Shown piece by piece: positions 20,788 to 32,470 of a DNA stretch of 64,000 nt. Source of the stretch: Mesocentrotus franciscanus (taxonomy: Eukaryota > Echinodermata > Echinoidea > Camarodonta > Strongylocentrotidae). The position numbers were made by a program, and so were the translations under genes. The notes beneath the pieces were generated by a model, which was not told where the DNA came from, searched no databases, and worked only from the letters and a program-made list of their open reading frames with translations. Location: NCBI GenBank assembly GCA_037976565.1, contig CP137675.1:31323820-31387819 (forward strand), given 5' to 3'. Positions within the stretch are counted from its first letter, which is position 1. Every line of letters starts with the position of its first letter.

Positions 20788-22594
20788 CTAGGTTCTCCCT
20801 ATGTTCTTCGTCAGTCTTTCTGTCACCAGCACATCATCCAGGTATCCAACAACTCCTGGTAAACCCTGGATCAAACTATTCATGGTCCTCTGGAAAATAC
20901 CTGGTGCTGATGACACTCCAAAGGGCAGTCTATTGTACTGAAATAGACCCTGGTGTGTTGTGATAGTCGCATACTTTCTTGAGTCCTCATCAAGTTCCAC
21001 TTGTTGGTAAGCATGAGACATATCTAGCTTCGTAAACTTCGTTCCACCTGCTAACTTCGCTAGAAGATCATCGATCTGTGGCAAGGGATAGCTGTCCACC
21101 TTAGCCTCCCTGTTAACTGTTACTTTATAATCGCCACTAATCCGTATTATGCCATCTGTCTTCACCACTGGAACTATGGGGGCTGCCCATTCAGAGAACT
21201 CAACAGGAGAAATTATCCCTCCATCTTGTAGACGTCTTCGCTCTTGCTCAACTTTCTCCCTAATAGCGAAAGGCACTGAACGAGGTTTGAAGAAATGAGG
21301 AGTGGCATTTTCCTTCAAGTGGATTTTAGCTTTCTGTCCTTTCACTTTGCCCAACTCCTCCTTGAAGACCGAAGCATACTTATGTGTCACGTCATCCTCC
21401 AGCACAGGACCCCTCACATGCTTGACAAGGCCCCAATCAAGTTTCAAGTACGGTAGCCAGTTCCGTCCAAGCAAGGCGGTTCCCTTTCCAGATACTACCA
21501 TCAGCGGTAACTTAGCAGTTTCTCGTGAACTGGAAACTTGCAAATCACAGATTCCAATGATCTTGACCTTATGCTCTGAATAGGTCATCAAATACGCTCT
21601 TGAAGCTTGTAGCTTCTTGTTTGGAAAATAATGTCGAAACTCAGTCTCATTCATCACCGATACGGCTGCACCAGTATCGATTTCCATCTCAACGGACTTT
21701 CCATCAATATCAACTGTAGTTAAGTAAGGGTCTGTATCTTCACCTTTGATACAATAGAGACTATAGAGTGAATACGTTTCTTCACCTTCGTCTGTCTCAC
21801 TGCCAGCATCAAGGGCATGCGTAGGATGTCCTTTCCCTTTTCTCTGACCACTACCTCTGGGGCTCGTAAACTCCCTTTTTCCTTGTGATGTCTTCCTGCT
21901 ATTCTGCTTTGGTTTTCTACAAACCGCTGCCAAATGTCCTTTAATACCACAGTTGTGGCATATCGTGTTAATGTGTCTGCAATCACGGGCCATGTGTTCA
22001 GGACATCCACATCGAAAACAGCGCCCCTTCAGAGGATTGCCCCTACTGGGGGAGGCCAACTGGTGTAAGCTCGTGGAATTGACCATCCCAGAAAGATCTT
22101 GAGCATGCTTCGTAGCAGATTCCATGACTTGTGCTATTTCAAGAGCATCTGCAAACTTGAGCTCCTTCTGGCTCAACAACCTTCGTTGAGTGCGCACATC
22201 ATTTGTACCGCACACGATCCTGTCTCGCAACATTTCTTCCAGTGTAGTCCCATAACTACAGTGTTCTGCAATTCGTCTCAAATCAGCCACAAAATCGGAC
22301 ACACTCTCCCCTTCATGCTGAACCCTACTGTTAAATTTGAACCTTTGAACAATGATACTGGGTTGTGGGCATTCATGATCTTTCACAAGCTAAGTCTTTT
22401 CCCCCGGCTTAACTGGAGCCAACAGAGTCTTCATCAATTTGTATGTCTTTGCCCCAACAGATGATAACAATATTGACTATTTCTTGCTTTCCCCAATGTC
22501 ATTGGCATAAAAAAAAATGCTCCATACGTTCAACATATTCAGTCCAAGACTCACCAGAACCATCATACTGTTCAATACTCCCAATAGTCGCCAT
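20788..22594 (-). pseudogene. gypsy gag, protease and RT
   Basis: Gag probably starts at an ATG at 22594 on the minus strand (MATIGSIEQYDGSG...). The frame breaks near 22400-22510, with a long open part from 22386. Two CCHC zinc knuckles (C-F-R-C-x4-H-x4-C and C-H-N-C-G-I-K-G-H-x4-C) lie at about residues 122-156 of that part. An aspartic protease motif I-D-T-G-A-A follows. The RT shows R-I-S-G-D-Y-K, K-L-D-M-S-H-A-Y, L-P-F-G-V-S-S-A-P and the Y-L-D-D catalytic box. The frame is lost again just after Y-L-D-D near 20800. Zinc knuckles, protease and RT in one frame are usual for the Mag/SURL-like lineages of gypsy. Confidence 0.85.
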
Positions 22595-22843
22595 TCTCGT
22601 TGATTCTGAGACCGCGGAAAGACACAGTTCCAAACAGTCCCGACTAACTAAATGCACCGACGGCGATGTCGTCGTGTGTCGCTACAATACCCACTAGTAG
22701 TAACTTGTACAGCTACAGCGTACAGTCCTCACGAGCGCACATGGATTCAACACAGCACACTCGATCAAAAACAAAAAGCATCCCTTATTATCTGAACCAA
22801 TAAGGATAACGATTCACAAACCGTCTAAAACAGCTGCCAGTAC

Positions 22844-22861
22844 TTTCATCCTCGTCGCCAA
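22844..22861 (-). other. Candidate tRNA primer binding site
   Basis: On the minus strand, TTGGCGACGAGGATGAAA follows directly after the 5' LTR. The position is right for a primer binding site and TGGCGACGAGGA occurs at this place in related animal gypsy elements. The priming tRNA was not identified. Confidence 0.5.
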
Positions 22862-23024
22862 TGTAGTAACCGAGTATTTATACTTTGGAAGTACCTTAAA
22901 TATGGGACATAGCAATGACAAGTCCAGTCTCTGTTGTTGTGGTGTTAGCCATCTTTAGTTTCCACCTTTCTCATTCCATCGTAGCTGGCGCTAGACCACT
23001 ACAAACAACTGTACAAATACCACA
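22862..23024 (-). repeat. 5' LTR of the gypsy element
   Basis: Direct repeat partner of 18487-18649, with TG/CA borders and the ATTCA duplication at its outer edge. Confidence 0.85.
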
Positions 23025-23029
23025 ATTCA

Positions 23030-23709
23030 GGAGGGCGATACGTATTGAGGATAATCGCTGTAATATTTGAATTGGCATGATTGCAGCAATGTGAAATGGT
23101 GTCGAATTTTAATTAAAACATGAGAGAGTAGATATTTTTAAAGATTATATTTGATAAAGAAACGTCCACAAACATGACATGCTCTAGATCTAGAGCATGG
23201 ACATATCAGAAAAACGGAAACTGTTGCATCTAATGTTGATGCACGAAAGGCACAGGTGTATAATATAGCATACAAATTTAGCACACATTAATTGTTTGAA
23301 ATTAATCTTATTTGACGTTTAAAATATTCGCTTTACAAGCAGAGACCTTGGGAAAGAAGGAAATCTTTTCTAGTCCTGCGAAATAAATTTGCTGCACATC
23401 ATTGTCGATGCCATTATGAGGGCGAAAGCTTTTACGTCAAAAACAAACAACATGTCTTTTTTATATGATATAAAATGGACAGGTAAATATGTATATGTAC
23501 GTTGCCATCCAATGAAATCATGTACAGAACTTGATATGCGTTGTTATGGTTCGTAGTGACAACCATATTGCAAAGAAACAACCAATTTGTATCGCTGATG
23601 ATTCGATTAAAATGTGTTAATCATGATGACTAAAGAGATCAAGTGTTATAGGTAAACGAACCGTCTTTGCCATCTAACGTTTTATTTGAATGATGTGATA
23701 CTTGTATTG
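23030..23709. other. Unassigned intron DNA
   Basis: AT-rich; contains GCTCTAGATCTAGAGC near 23182. No coding frame with motifs. Confidence 0.45.
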
Positions 23710-24277
23710 TTAAAGGGAGAGTTGAGTTCTTGTTTAAGACTGCAAATGCCTTCAAAGTGCATGGTTATTGCTCTTATTCTTATTTATGACATTTCTAGTG
23801 CCCTTTTAGAACCTACAATTGCTATGAAGGTAATTTTAGACTAATGTGTGAATTTAGATTGAATACGATCATACCTATTCAGCTCCACTTTCAAAAAAAA
23901 ATAAGTAGACCGTTGATTAATTAATTAATTAATTAATAATAACAATACACGGGCCGGCTGGTTGTGCGTATTATAACCAACACGAAAAAGCCAACGAAAA
24001 GCCACTATTGGCATTGGCTGGAATAAAACGTATCAGGCGCTATCTCGTTTTTAACGGCTGGTTCAAAATTACCGAATATTTGTTGAGCACCACAAATATT
24101 AGAAATGGTTTTATTTATGGATATTTCAGCCGTCTCTGAACCGATTTTGCTCAAACAATGATGATTTTGTCATTTAAATTGTATATTCTTTCAAATTTGA
24201 AACTCAGTTTTTCATTATCTCACCAAAAAAATATTTTGTGTCGCGCCCTCTGCAACAAAACTCAACTATCCCTTTAA
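23710..24277. mobile_element. TTAA-type MITE, copy 1
   Basis: Flanked by TTAA and bounded by inverted ends TTAAAGGGAGAGTTGAGTT and AACTCAACTATCCCTTTAA. It contains (AATT)n at 23915-23938. It is nearly collinear with 25721-26223. TTAA target duplication is typical of the piggyBac and Kolobok superfamilies; which one is not resolved, as there is no transposase. Confidence 0.75.
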
Positions 24278-24285
24278 TGAGAGTC

Positions 24286-25489
24286 CAGGGGTGATTCACT
24301 AACTGGGAACGATATCGTTCCTAAGAGCAATTTTTGGGATTGATTTCGATCCCAGCTTAAAATCGATTCTACCTGACTGGTTCACTAAATCGATTTTAGG
24401 CTGGGATCAATCCCAGCGTGAATAATCATGCGCTCATATGAATATTCATGTACGCGATCAATCCAACCAATCAACATACTCAAATTTTGGTCACTGGGCA
24501 TTATGAGGTCATTGATCGGCGCCGACATAATTAGCCGCGCGCTTAATTTGTGAATGAGTCAATGACGTTCATTTCTATGTTGATTTAGTTCTAACATTAG
24601 AAGAAAACTGAGTGAAATTTCGCATAAGACAGAAACAAATCATTAATGACTGTTTCATGTAGCAGTGTGAGGATTAATACGATTTTCTGTGGGTATAGTT
24701 TGTCTTTCTTTATGCTTGTTTCGAGTAAAATGGCGGATTTTACCTACGTATAATGTACGTATGTTAGACCGTACCGGCGCTAGTGTACTTTCGTATCCAT
24801 TTTTGACCCGTCACTCGTGGAGATACCCTACTAAAACAACAAAAATCAACTAAATCTTCATCACTTGTTCAAATAATGGTTATGATTTAAAATTCGTTAT
24901 TCGTTATTCGTTATTCGTTATTCGTTATTCGTTATTTGTTTTATTATTTGTTTTATTATTACCAAACAGGGCCTCATGGAAGACCACCAAATTGGTGATA
25001 TGTGCCACCCTGTATAAATATCAGAAATAAATAAATAAATAAATAAATAAATGTTTCTTACCTGTTTCGTGTCAATTTTATTATCTCTTTTGGAGTATTT
25101 TTCCTAAAAACGAAGACATTATAATATACACTTTCTCACAGGTTTCACGGCAAACCGCTGCGTAATTACAATACAATTTCATACCGTACCGACGAAGGGA
25201 AGCGGGCGCGGGCGTGCGTGATGTTAGCGACCGTAATAATGATCATCATCGTCTTAATGTGAATTACTTACATGAATTTAATGAGGATCTGAGATTACAG
25301 TGGCTAACTTCATGCACGCGCGCGCCCGCACCCCACCCTAAAAGTGATCGCGATCGCTTTTAAGCTTAAAAGCGATTTTAAGGTGAATCAGTTCCTAAGA
25401 GCGATATTGCTCTTCGGAGTGATATTGAGCCTAAGAGCGATTTTATCTCATTTGGGATCGATTTTAGCTGTTAGTGAATCACCCCCCTG
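24286..25489. mobile_element. TIR element with CAGGGGTGATTCACTAAC ends
   Basis: The left end CAGGGGTGATTCACTAAC and right end GTTAGTGAATCACCCCCCTG are inverted. Subterminal GATCGATTTTAG/CTAAAATCGAT and CCTAAGAGCGAT words repeat inside both ends. The middle holds a (GTTATTC)n run (about 24892-24936) and (AAAT)n (25026-25052). Part of it (24840-25150) recurs at 30525-30715. No target duplication was seen and no coding capacity was found. Confidence 0.65.
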
Positions 25490-25720
25490 GAATTACAATC
25501 TGGAATTCCACTGGGAAATCGCAAAGATGCCATTACCATTGAACTGTTGAACCCCATTTTACACACAATGGGCTCCTTACATTTGATGCTAGCAGATGAT
25601 TGTATTCTTTTGCTCCAGAAAAAGGAAAAGGCATTTTATAATGTGAACGCTGTGAAAGCGTGGTGTATGGACTAAATAATGAGCTATAAACTCACACGCT
25701 CTCGATATTCTAATTCATGG

Positions 25721-26223
25721 TTAAAGGGATAGTTGAGTTCTTGTTTAAACAGCAAATGCCTTCAAAGTGCATGGTTACTGCTCTTATTCTTATTTATGAC
25801 ATTTCTAGTGCTCTTTTAGGACCTAAAATAGCTATGAAGGTAATTTTAGACCCCCAAAAGTGTGAAATTAATTAATTAATTAATTAATTAATAATAACAA
25901 TACACTAGCCGGCTGGTTGTGCGTATTATAACCAACACGAAGAAGCCGACTAAAAGCCAACATCGGCATTGGCTGAAATAAAACGTATTAGGCGCTAACT
26001 CATATTTCCAACGGCTGGTTCAAATTATTTAATATTTGTAGGGCACCACAAATATTAGAAATTTATGGATATTTCAGCCGTCTCTGAACCGATTTTGATC
26101 AAACAAAAATGCTTTTGTCAGTTTAATTGTCTGTTCTTTCAAATTTGACACTCAGTTTTTCATTATCTCAGAAAAATTATTTTTTGTATCGCCCTCTGCA
26201 ACAAAACTCTACTATCCCTTTAA
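25721..26223. mobile_element. TTAA-type MITE, copy 2
   Basis: Same family as 23710-24277: TTAAAGGGATAGTTGAGTTC at the left and ACTATCCCTTTAA at the right, with the shared interior ACCAACACGAAGAAGCC and CAGCCGTCTCTGAACCGATTTTG. Confidence 0.75.
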
Positions 26224-27170
26224 ATTAGGACCGCATTCGTATCGTGTTTGAATTTTCTTCACCTTTAAGTCATTTGCAATGCGGACCCCAGTTTTGAGTT
26301 TTAAGCTCCTTGTTGTTGTTGTTGTGTGTGTGTGTCGGTAAGTACTTGATAACGACACATTCAAGATATTATGCTTGCTATCTTTTCTTGTATGTGAAGA
26401 ATTCACATATCGTCAAGATGAAAGATAATTTCTTACGTGCCCTTAAATTTAATGAGGTAATTTGGGCACTAAATTATTTGCACAGCCAAAGGAAGCCATT
26501 TAACGCAGTAAAATGAAGAATTAGCCATGTTCGATTTATAATAATATTAACTGTGAGTAGCTTGCGCCTCTAAGTTTTACTATTGTAGTAAACGTTAGGA
26601 ATATAATCATATTAAGATCATATTATTGTGAACAAGATTCACTTGAAATTATAATGGCTTCACGTATGGTTCAGATTTCTGACTCTGCTCGGTGTTCATG
26701 GAACCTACTCTCAAAGTACGCCCACCATGACGCAATATTTCACTATTCAAACTAAAAGTTCAGACAAATCTGAGCATTCAAAGTGCTTCGTTTATTGTCT
26801 GTCGAGATCTTCCTCGAAAAATTTCCTCAATTGCAATCTATTTCTCATGTGTAAGCATGGTTTTACATCAAGAATGAATACGATAAAAATTGACAGGTAC
26901 ATGTATATCATGAATCCTGCAATGGCTTTTAAGATTAACGGGTTGCAATGCCGCTTGTTGTCGGAAAGCGTAGCGACGGAAGTAGCTTTTTGACAGTAGA
27001 AGTCGGTGTACCTCCTGTATATTCATACCGAATCTCTCTTTGGTAAGCTTTGATTACCTTTTTTGAATAATGTCGCGCAATAATACATCTCAGGTACTTT
27101 CTTCTTCTTCTTCTTCAAGATAATCTGCCTCCTTCAATACTGAAGATTCTTGCAGATGCCGTATATACTT
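26224..27170. other. Unassigned intron DNA
   Basis: Contains a (GTT)n/(GT)n run at 26311-26335. The frame at 26727-26993 shows no known motif. It ends in a CTTCTTCTTCTTC run at 27103-27117. Confidence 0.45.
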
Positions 27171-27175
27171 GGTAA

Positions 27176-27640
27176 CCCGACACATGCTCCGCCGACAATT
27201 GCTCCGCCGACATTTACTCCGCAAAACGCGACAATTGCTCCGCGACATTTGCTCCGCGACATTTGCTCCGACGTCAAATGCTCCGCCGACATTTGCTCCG
27301 CCAACATTTGCTCCGCCGACAATGGCTCCGACGAGAATTGCTCCGCCGACATTTGCTCCGCCGACAATTGCTCCGCCGACAATTGCTCCGCGACATTTGC
27401 TCCGCCGACAATTGCTCCGCATGAAGCAATAAATGCTCCGGTGACAATTGCTCCTCGAACGACAGTTGCTCCGCCGACAATTGCTCCGCGACATTTGCTC
27501 CGCCGACAATTGCTCCCCCGACATTTGCTCCGCCGACATTTGCTCCGCCGACAATTGCTCCTTCGACATTTGCTCCGCATGAAGCGACACTTGCTCCGGT
27601 GACATTTGCTCCGACGACATTTGCTCCGCCCAAAAAGTGC
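27176..27640. repeat. 15-bp minisatellite GACAWTTGCTCCGCC
   Basis: About 30 units of GACATTTGCTCCGCC or GACAATTGCTCCGCC, with occasional 14-bp units (GCGACATTTGCTCC) that shift phase. Fifteen bases keep the same pentapeptide in a given frame, and stop codons are absent, so long frames exist on both strands. On the minus strand these read EQMSA, SKCRR or GGANV repeats; on the plus strand APPTF. The longest, 27758 to 27090 on the minus strand (222 codons), starts with a basic N-terminus and a hydrophobic run (V-V-V-L-V-A-F-V-F-L). I treat it as a minisatellite because the reading frame changes at each 14-bp unit. Confidence 0.8.
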
Positions 27641-28099
27641 CCCGTAAAAATACAAATGCTACTAATACTACGACAAATGCTTCGCCGACAATATTTTTCT
27701 TCATGTGTTGTTTTCTGTGTTTTGTTTTAGTTTGTTTCGTTTTCTGAATGCATTTCATGAAATAATGTAGATGAAATGAAATGAATGAATGTTGATGATG
27801 TGGGAGAAAAAGAAGTTACCTAAAAGTCATGTCGAATATGCTGAAATAACTTTTCATCTATCACTGTACGTCCCAGATAATGTACACTAAGCAATCATTA
27901 CATGTCAGGGGAAGTTAAAAAAAGAAAGAAAGTAAAAAAAAAGTAGAGCAGCTAGCCACATTCCCCAATACGCGCATACCTCCTCGTTAATTTCAAACAG
28001 CTCATCAATATGTAAGACCTGAAATGACCTCAATGCAAGCAAGCACATGCAGCATATGTATACCATCTGCAAGTAAAGCATTCATCATTGAAGTTTTAG

Positions 28100-28334
28100 A
28101 AAATAACAGGGAGGGATCAAAATCAGCTTTGAAGGACATTTGTACGTAAAAAAGAGAACCCATTCAGACGGGAGAATAAGATTGCAGTGTGAGAGGTCGT
28201 CCACCAATATCTTGGACTGATGATATCAAAGTGTCTGGACAAGGAATGAAAGGTGCAGCACAAATGGCAGGTGAAAGAGTTGCATGGCGTGCTCTCGTGA
28301 AGACCACAGCAGCGATTTACAGCGCCACCTGAAG
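28100..28334 (+). pseudogene. LINE ORF2 C-terminal remnant (RTE/CR1-type tail)
   Basis: From 28189 the frame R-G-R-P-P-I-S-W-T-D-D-I-K is followed by G-A-A-Q-M-A-G-E-R-V-A-W-R-A-L-V and a stop. G-R-P...W-x-D-D-I...A-x-x-R-x-x-W-R is the familiar C-terminal end of several animal non-LTR retrotransposons. The preceding bases are broken by stops, so only the tail is recognisable. Confidence 0.65.
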
Positions 28335-28430
28335 TTGATGATGTTTTCTTGCAAAAGGCCCTACATAATAAAATATATATTTAAAAGGAAATTATATAAA
28401 ATACAAGTGTCTTTGAACGTCCCTCCTAAG

Positions 28431-28719
28431 GCGTGGAAACAACGAATGGTAGGCCCTACACTTCGTAAATTAGAGTCACATATTTTACGAAACAGCGCAA
28501 AACGTGAACGTGACACGTGAGTGTTCGTTGCAAGCCAAGGTGGGCCGGGATATAATTAACCAAAGAAGGGGGGGTAGATGGTGGATTACACTAAAGCGGG
28601 CAAGGAGCACAAAACTCCACGGGAGGGGTATACAGTCCACGGGGCAGGGTGTACTATTCCGCAAAGAGGGGCAGAAGGTGACAAGTGAATGGAGATAAGG
28701 ATTAGGTATTCAGAGTTAT
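28431..28719 (+). repeat. Left arm of a 1-kb inverted duplication containing a MULE-type end
   Basis: Almost identical, in reverse complement, to 29179-29468. It contains the terminal sequence seen in the Mutator-like element at 61901-63020 (GTTCGTTGCAAGCC, ending at 28543) followed by about 175 bp of non-element sequence. The duplicated unit is therefore element end plus flank. Confidence 0.75.
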
Positions 28720-28894
28720 TAGCTGTTCATAGTAAAAGTATCTAACATGATAAGCACCAATCTCTCCATCCTTGTACCATCCTATTGCAAGGCTACTCAA
28801 TCATTTATTTTGCCCCACATAGTGTAGTAGCCCTTGTTGCCGTGATTCATTTGGATAATCAGAACACCATGACTACCTGGGGTCTCATCGTTAT

Positions 28895-29178
28895 TCATAA
28901 GGACTATTTCTAAGGACCACTATTCGTAATATGAGGGGAGGGTCGCTATTCATAATACAAAATCGGGGTCGTTAATCATAACGATCACTAATCATAATGC
29001 AAGAAAAGAGTGTTGGTATTCATAATATTATACCTGATTTATTGTCCTTTTATGGGAAGCGTTCCTTATGAGGAATGTCCTCAATTTGAATTATGAATAG
29101 CGACCCTCATCTCGTATTATGAATAGCGGCCCTTACGAATGATGGTCCTTATGAATTATGGTCGCTATGAATAGTGAG
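28895..29178. repeat. ATTCATAA word array between the inverted arms
   Basis: Words GGGTCGCTATTCATAAT and the complement ATTATGAATAGCGACC occur in converging orientation, so the loop of the inverted duplication is itself partly palindromic. Related to the patches at 12.1-12.3 and 13.15-13.3 kb. Confidence 0.6.
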
Positions 29179-29468
29179 ATAACTCTGAATACCTAATCCT
29201 TATCTCCATCCACTTGTCACCTTCTGCCCCTCTTTGCGGAATAGTACACCCTGCCCCGTGGACTGTATACCCCTCCCGTGGAGTTTTGTGCTCCTTGCCC
29301 GCTTTAGTGTAATCCACCATCTACCCCCCCTTCTTTGGTTAATTATATCCCGGCCCACCTTGGCTTGCAACGAACACTCACGTGTCACGTTCACGTTTTG
29401 CGCTGTTTCGTAAAATATGTGACTCTAATTTACGAAGTGTAGGGCCTACCATTCGTTGTTTTCCACGC
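29179..29468 (-). repeat. Right arm of the inverted duplication
   Basis: Mirror of 28431-28719. To its right the MULE-like sequence continues (GTAAAACACGAATGATCACGTC...CAAGCGCTTG...GACTAGTCATGACGTC, to about 29572), matching 62803-62900 inside the complete element. The left arm lacks this extension. Confidence 0.75.
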
Positions 29469-29598
29469 CGGTAAAACACGAATGATCACGTCTACCAAAA
29501 CGTGACGTGAGTGTTTAATCAATATTTTTAAAATTGCAAGCGCTTGTTTCCAAGACTAGTCATGACGTCACCGTAATATGCAAAGAGATTCGATCATA

Positions 29599-29645
29599 CC
29601 ATAGAGATATATACTTACTAACTTATTAAGTATATATCTCTATGG
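29599..29645. repeat. Perfect 19-bp hairpin
   Basis: CCATAGAGATATATACTTA and TAAGTATATATCTCTATGG are separated by 9 bp. Very AT-rich, with no element borders seen. Confidence 0.6.
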
Positions 29646-29649
29646 ATCA

Positions 29650-31660
29650 TACACAGTTAAGTTGAGCACGAAATTGAAGAAAAATGGCGATTGTATGAAC
29701 TGCAACTTTGAAGTTATTCAATTACAAACAATGAAGCATTTTTCTTTTAGGTGAACTTCTATTGTAATAGAAGTTTGTCAAGTACATCTCAGTGAAACAG
29801 AAAACTTTCAGGCAAACATCAACAACGAAGTGATACCATACCATATCAAAAAAAGTAAGTAAAGATCCATTTTCTGAAATGATTGTGATGTGTTCATCGT
29901 TGCAGTTAGGGGCTCTCCGCATTGTCACAACGTATTACCCCCTATCCCACCCCCTTTTCTTTTGTCTGATCAACGAATATTAACTGATTGAATGAACTCT
30001 AATTTGTGTCGTCGACGGTAATATTTTTAGAAACAATCAGAAGTTTACCGTAGATTATTTAATTTGAGCACGTCTCATACTTTTAAAGTTCAGTTTATAG
30101 CTTGATTATCAATAATAATCAGTGGTAGATGTGGACCTGTTACAGAGACGGCGCAAATGGCTCCTTGCTAGTCCAAGCCTATGATATCTTGTCGAGCGGA
30201 TTATGAATTTCATTTCGCCGATGCTAGCCGGCTGTAACAACCACCAAGAACGGTGACTGCGTTTCCTGAGCTGGCGCGGCTACACTTTAGTGTTAGTGTT
30301 AGATCTAGAATGTAGGCTAGTATAGTCTAGATCTAACACTAAAGTCTAAAAAAACAGCATTTATCCCCGTATTTATAATGGAATCATGTACCTTGAATTT
30401 TTGCTATGTAAATGCACATTCTAATTAAAAAAGACTAAATAAATGCCTGGTTTAGGAAGATCAATGGGCGCTTGTTCAGAATCATATCCCTACTTTGACC
30501 CCGTAACTCCGGCGTAGAGATACGCTACTAAAACAGACCTAAAAATCAAGTAAATATTTATCTTTTCTTCAAATAATGGACATGATTTAAAATTCGTTAT
30601 GTTTCTTACCTGTTTCGTGTCAATTTTCTTATCTTTTGGGGAGTATTTTTCCTAAAAAAGAAGATTTATAATATACCCTTTCTTACGGCAAACTGCTGCA
30701 CAACACAATTTGCATACCGTATCGACCGACGGCGCGCATCCCACCGTCCTTTCCCCTGATTGTGCCTTGTTTGAAATATTTAGAGGGAAAAGACATGTTC
30801 AGAGAGAAAAAGGGTTTATATTAATTATTTTTTGCGTATTACTTATGTCTAAATTCTTACTTTGTTTACATTGAATTTTCAGGACAATATGCCACCCCAT
30901 TTTTTATTTTGTTGTTGTTGAGAATTCAGGATCCAACCCTACATATGACATGGGTTTTTCTTACTCTAAAGAATGTGAACTAATTTATAAACTGATAACT
31001 AATGCATGCATTTGATACCAGCACGAACGTTACTAAGTTTCTATTGTCTTTTAATTGTAGATTCTATGGAACCAAGAAGCAGATAATGACCACAGAAGTG
31101 CATAAGAGAGCACCAGGACCCGATCATCAAATGTTATGGTGTAGGTCTACTCAGGAACAGGATCGACACCTAAGTTGAACTATGGCAAGGTATGTTTGTA
31201 TGAAGTTCGAAAATATTCAGGCTGTATTTATAATCTAAGCCATTGCGAACATCGCACTCATCTTGGACTAATAATATTTTTGGGGAAACTGTCATCTTAT
31301 GTTGCATTAAATCTTGTAATTCTCTTTTATTCTCTAGCTTTATTTAGGTGACAACTTATAATTAATAGACTTCTACCTCTACATGTACTGCCTGTTATTG
31401 TATGTAGCAAATGTTTAATAATAATAATAATTTAAGAAAAACAATTTTGAAAGTTACTTGTAAAAGAATTGGAAATAAATTATAAACCTTTACTCTACTC
31501 TTCAAAAAAAGCCCTATCAGAAAGACATAAGTCTATCATTTTTTAAATAAAACTAAAATGTAAGACCTAATAGTGGGTAGGTACTATTTTTTTAAATCTA
31601 ATGTAGCGCAGCTAGTTTTAATCTTAATTGCTTTCTCCTCTCTTTTTGGTTTTATTATGC
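29650..31660. other. Unassigned intron DNA
   Basis: Includes the relative of 24.84-25.15 kb at about 30525-30715 (GATTTAAAATTCGTTATGTTTC) and TAGATCTA words near 30300-30350. No supported coding exon; the piece at 31067-31190 ends in a possible donor (AAGGTATG) but has no protein similarity I recognise. Confidence 0.45.
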
Positions 31661-31661
31661 A

Positions 31662-32155
31662 GGTTGTCCCATGCAGAAGGTTTGATACCTAGGCTTTTTT
31701 CGTACAAGTCCTTAGTCCACCCTCATCTTGAGAACTGTTCCAGCGTCTGGGATTCCTAAAACATCTCATATGTCCAGGATCTTGACAAGATCCAGCGCCG
31801 GGGCACATGCTATGTCACAATGGGGACTACAAGAGAAACAGCGTGACTGAGATGATGACGTTTTAATGGCCTACTCTATCTACAAGGCACTCTGCAAGTA
31901 GACTGGGAATGGTGCACAAGATAGTCAATGGTCTCTCTGCCAAATCCCTATTTTCCTTCAACAAATCACGATCATGGAAGAACCATGACATGACCCTCCA
32001 GTTGTACCAAGCCAGAAGCGACATAGAAAAGTTTGAATTTGACCAACACTCTGTCCCAAAGTTAATGGAACTGACTTCCAGGAAATGTAGTGCATGCTGA
32101 CAGTCCAGAGAACTGCTAGGGACTACTCCTGAGGCATCTAATTCCCTTATCCCAC
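31662..32155 (+). pseudogene. CR1/L2-like LINE RT C-terminal remnant
   Basis: Conceptual frames show Y-K-S-L-V-H-P-H-L-E-N-C-S-x-V-W-D, then L-D-K-I-Q-R-R-G-T, then after a break M-V-H-K-I-V-N-G-L-S-A, and a terminal R-D-x-N-S-L-like region. This is the well-known thumb and post-RT region of CR1/L2/Jockey-type elements. Several stops and shifts show that it is old. Confidence 0.65.
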
Positions 32156-32239
32156 TAAAAAAAAAAATCATCTGTCTTCCTCACACCACTTGTGGTCTTT
32201 AGTACTGACTAGTTCATCTTTCGGATAGCCCTTTGAAGA

Positions 32240-32433
32240 TTACCAGAACTTTGAAGAAGAAGAAAAAGAAGAAGAAGAGAAGATATAGCGAAGATCATGA
32301 AAGTATTTATTTGTTCTTTTTGATTAATTCAAGTTCTGACAAATATATTAGGGATGCTGAACTGGATACTAAATTGAAGGGGGGGGGGGTAAAATGATGT
32401 AGGAGTAGTACAATAGTAGTACTTTAAAATATT

Positions 32434-32470
<37 letters not shown>

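Larger units (their letters stand above)
18482..23029 (-). mobile_element. Degenerate Ty3/gypsy LTR retrotransposon
   Basis: Two 163-bp direct LTRs (18487-18649 and 22862-23024) with TG...CA borders flank gag and pol remnants on the minus strand. The 5-bp target duplication ATTCA (18482-18486 and 23025-23029) is intact. The order gag, protease, RT, integrase read right to left places it in the Ty3/gypsy group. The LTRs are very short for this group. Internal length is about 4.2 kb because RNase H and part of the integrase are missing, and a 180-bp MITE fragment sits in the gap. Confidence 0.9.

Noticed and set aside
27150..27602. Plus-strand APPTF-repeat frames as a proline-rich protein
   Set aside because: The 15-bp minisatellite keeps several frames open on both strands, and 14-bp units shift the frame repeatedly.
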